A DNA stretch of 6,051 bases from Chloroflexota bacterium (GTDB lineage: Bacteria; Chloroflexota; Anaerolineae; Ardenticatenales; Ardenticatenaceae). Shown in pieces: positions 4,618-6,051 of this stretch. Each line of letters opens with the position of its first letter. Within the stretch, counting starts at the first letter, position 1. The position numbers and the translations under genes were made by a program. Location of the stretch: contig DOUV01001062.1 of NCBI GenBank assembly GCA_003520455.1, forward strand, positions 1 to 6,051, written 5' to 3'. The notes beneath the pieces are model-generated. The model saw only the letters and a list, made by a program, of their open reading frames with translations, did no database searches and had not been told where the DNA came from.

Positions 4618-4646
4618 TTGCTCCTTGTGTCATGCGGCGTTACAAT
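4618..4646 (+). promoter_or_regulatory. Predicted promoter of the two-component operon
   Basis: TTGCTC (4618-4623), a 17-nt spacer and TACAAT (4641-4646) place the start at A4653, giving a leader of 43 nt before the kinase ATG. The -35 and spacer length equal those of the divergent lspA promoter. The predicted first three nucleotides of the message are themselves an AUG out of frame with the kinase. Confidence 0.65.
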
Positions 4647-4695
4647 AGCGGTATGCCAGTGAGGACGCCCTCGCCGGGGCCCGAGAGGATTTCCA

Positions 4696-5685
4696 ATGCA
4701 CACCTCCACAAAATTGAATTTGAGCGTGGCCGATCTGGCTCAACTCATCCTGGAGTGGCTGCGCGCCCGGGGCGACGTGACGTATGCCGGCTTGCACGTG
4801 ACGGACGAGGGAGGTGGCTCGCTCCGAAAACTCGTCGCGGTCGGGCAGCCTGACCAGGCCTCGGTCACCGAGATGCCGCTTCGCTTTGGCGACCAGTCTG
4901 TTGGTCGGCTCGATATTCGCCCCGCCGCAGACGATTTGAGCTGCGTGTGCGCGGCAGCCGACCAACTCGCCTGGCTCCTGGCACAGTCCACCCACAGCAC
5001 CTGGCCCCGCACCATCATGCAGCGGATCTTACCCGTCACAGAGGAGGAACTCAGCCGGATTGTGCTGGACATTCACGACGGCCCGGTGCAGTACCTCTTC
5101 GCCGCCCTCTCGCAGTTGGCCCTCCTGCAGACCCATTTGCGCTGCAGCGATCCCTATTGCCCTGTGGACGACGTGACCCGTCAGACCTTGACTAATATCG
5201 GCGCGTTGTTGGAGAACTCACTACGGGAGATCAAGCATTTCTTGGGAACCTTCCGTCCGCCTGAGTTTCATCGTCGCGACCTGCTCTCCATCGTCGAGGG
5301 TCTCGTCATCCAGCATGAAGAGTGGACCGGCGACACCGTGACACTCGAGATTGGAGAGGTGCCCACTGACGTCGCCCTTCCAGTCAAGATCGCGCTCTAT
5401 CGCATCCTGCAAGAGGCTCTCTCGAACGCGCACCGTCACGCCGGGGTGCCGAACCAGGAGGTCCGTCTCTGGAGCGAGGGCGAGTGGATCTGCCTCACCG
5501 TCGATGACCACGGCCGTGGTTTCGAGCCACCACCTCTCGAGGGGCCGCTGGCAACAGAGCGCGAGGAGCACATTGGCTTGCGGGGGATGCGCGACCGGGT
5601 CAGCCTCGTGGGTGGAACTTTCCACCTGGAAAGCCGACCAGGCGCTGGCACCCGTATTCTCGTGAAGGTACCGCATCATGGCTGA
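4696..5685 (+). CDS. Cytosolic HisKA_3 sensor histidine kinase (NarL/DegS type)
   Basis: The 329-residue kinase should autophosphorylate a histidine and pass the phosphate to the regulator encoded next to it. Residues about 10-97 resemble a short GAF-like sensor domain (for example MPLRFGDQSVGRLDI). The HisKA_3 dimerisation domain follows, with the H-box DIHDGPVQ (His127 phosphoacceptor, Gln132). The HATPase_c domain has the N-box EALSNAHRHA (Asn244), the G1 box DDHGRGF (270-276) and the G2 box HIGLRGMRDRV (292-302). No transmembrane segment or signal peptide is present, so it senses an internal signal. Cysteines occur as C83-x-C85 and as C150-x4-C155 in the turn of the helical hairpin, which may hint at redox or metal sensing. 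The start is supported by GAGAGGA at 4683-4689, 6 nt upstream. The stop overlaps the regulator gene by 8 bp. The signal and targets are unknown. Confidence 0.93.
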   Translation: MHTSTKLNLSVADLAQLILEWLRARGDVTYAGLHVTDEGGGSLRKLVAVGQPDQASVTEMPLRFGDQSVGRLDIRPAADDLSCVCAAADQLAWLLAQSTHSTWPRTIMQRILPVTEEELSRIVLDIHDGPVQYLFAALSQLALLQTHLRCSDPYCPVDDVTRQTLTNIGALLENSLREIKHFLGTFRPPEFHRRDLLSIVEGLVIQHEEWTGDTVTLEIGEVPTDVALPVKIALYRILQEALSNAHRHAGVPNQEVRLWSEGEWICLTVDDHGRGFEPPPLEGPLATEREEHIGLRGMRDRVSLVGGTFHLESRPGAGTRILVKVPHHG

Positions 5686-6051
5686 GCTCATCCGAGTGAT
5701 TCTGGCAGACGATCACGAACTGGTCGTGCAGGGCTTGCAGGCCCTGCTCTCCCAGGAGCGTGATATCCAGGTCGTTGCCGCCGCTACCAACGGCGATCAA
5801 CTGCTTGAGCTCCTGAGTCAACATCCTGCGGACGTGGTCGTTTTGGATCTGCAGATGCCCTACCACGGCCTGACGGTGCTCTCCGAGCTTCGCAAGCGCG
5901 CGTTGCCGGTGCGAGTCCTGGTCCTGACGGCCTTCAGTGATGGCGAGAGCATCCAGTCGGCGCTCGAATTGGAAGCCGATGGCCTGGCGCTCAAGACAGA
6001 GTCACCGAGGCAGACGGTCGAAGCCATCCGCCAGGTGGCGCATGGCCGGCT
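5678..6051 (+). CDS. Response regulator, NarL/FixJ type (partial, cut by window end)
   Basis: The start codon lies inside the last codons of the kinase, with GAAGGT (5664-5669) 8 nt upstream, so translation is likely coupled. The 124 visible residues form a nearly complete receiver domain: acidic pair Asp11-Asp12 in ILADDHE, phosphoacceptor Asp57 in VVVLDLQMP, Thr84 in LVLTAFSD and Lys106 in GLALKTESP. The pairing with a HisKA_3 kinase and the ADDHELV start are typical of the NarL/FixJ family, whose C-terminal LuxR-type helix-turn-helix would lie beyond the window edge. The DNA-binding part is therefore inferred, not seen. Confidence 0.92.
   Translation, partial: MAELIRVILADDHELVVQGLQALLSQERDIQVVAAATNGDQLLELLSQHPADVVVLDLQMPYHGLTVLSELRKRALPVRVLVLTAFSDGESIQSALELEADGLALKTESPRQTVEAIRQVAHGR

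Overview
This is a GC-rich bacterial chromosomal window. Most of it looks like core housekeeping sequence, but the intergenic spacers are unusually structured. The gene set (lspA, an rluD-type pseudouridine synthase, a TraR/DksA-type zinc-finger protein, a class I amidotransferase-like hydrolase and greA on the minus strand, with a soluble NarL-type two-component pair on the plus strand) would fit Chloroflexota or a similar deep-branching GC-rich group. That placement is a guess from gene style, not something proved here. No transposase, phage gene, CRISPR array, tRNA or rRNA is visible.

Layout. Positions 1-135 are non-coding sequence downstream of greA. greA occupies 136-606 (minus). Its leader (607-702) carries a strong promoter followed at once by an intrinsic-terminator hairpin just ahead of the greA ribosome binding site. 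A peptidase C26 / gamma-glutamyl-GABA hydrolase-like gene lies at 915-1637 (minus) with its own promoter. The spacer 1638-2005 holds several GC-rich hairpins. Then comes a probable minus-strand operon transcribed from about 4060: lspA (3379-4059), rluD-like (2432-3382, 4-bp ATGA overlap with lspA) and a DksA/TraR-like gene (2006-2365). Positions 4060-4695 form a long divergent spacer between lspA and the plus-strand kinase. The window ends with a cytosolic HisKA_3 histidine kinase (4696-5685) overlapping by 8 bp a NarL/FixJ-type response regulator (5678 to the edge, truncated in its receiver domain).

Four promoters can be proposed with a common form: TTGCGC or TTGCTC, a 16-17 bp spacer, then TATAAT, TAGAAT or TACAAT. 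For lspA the -10 box lies so close to the start codon that the mRNA should be leaderless.

The least ordinary part is the 4.1-4.5 kb spacer. A perfect 15-bp inverted repeat (4279-4293 and 4437-4451) encloses three hairpins, including two related GGGGCGCA...TGCGCCCC palindromes that differ by a compensatory base-pair swap. A third copy of the palindrome lies in the hydrolase-greA spacer. A separate nested fold with a GGAA tetraloop lies at 4186-4243. These could be an undescribed structured RNA, a small mobile (MITE-like) element, or a dispersed palindromic repeat family; the sequence alone does not decide.
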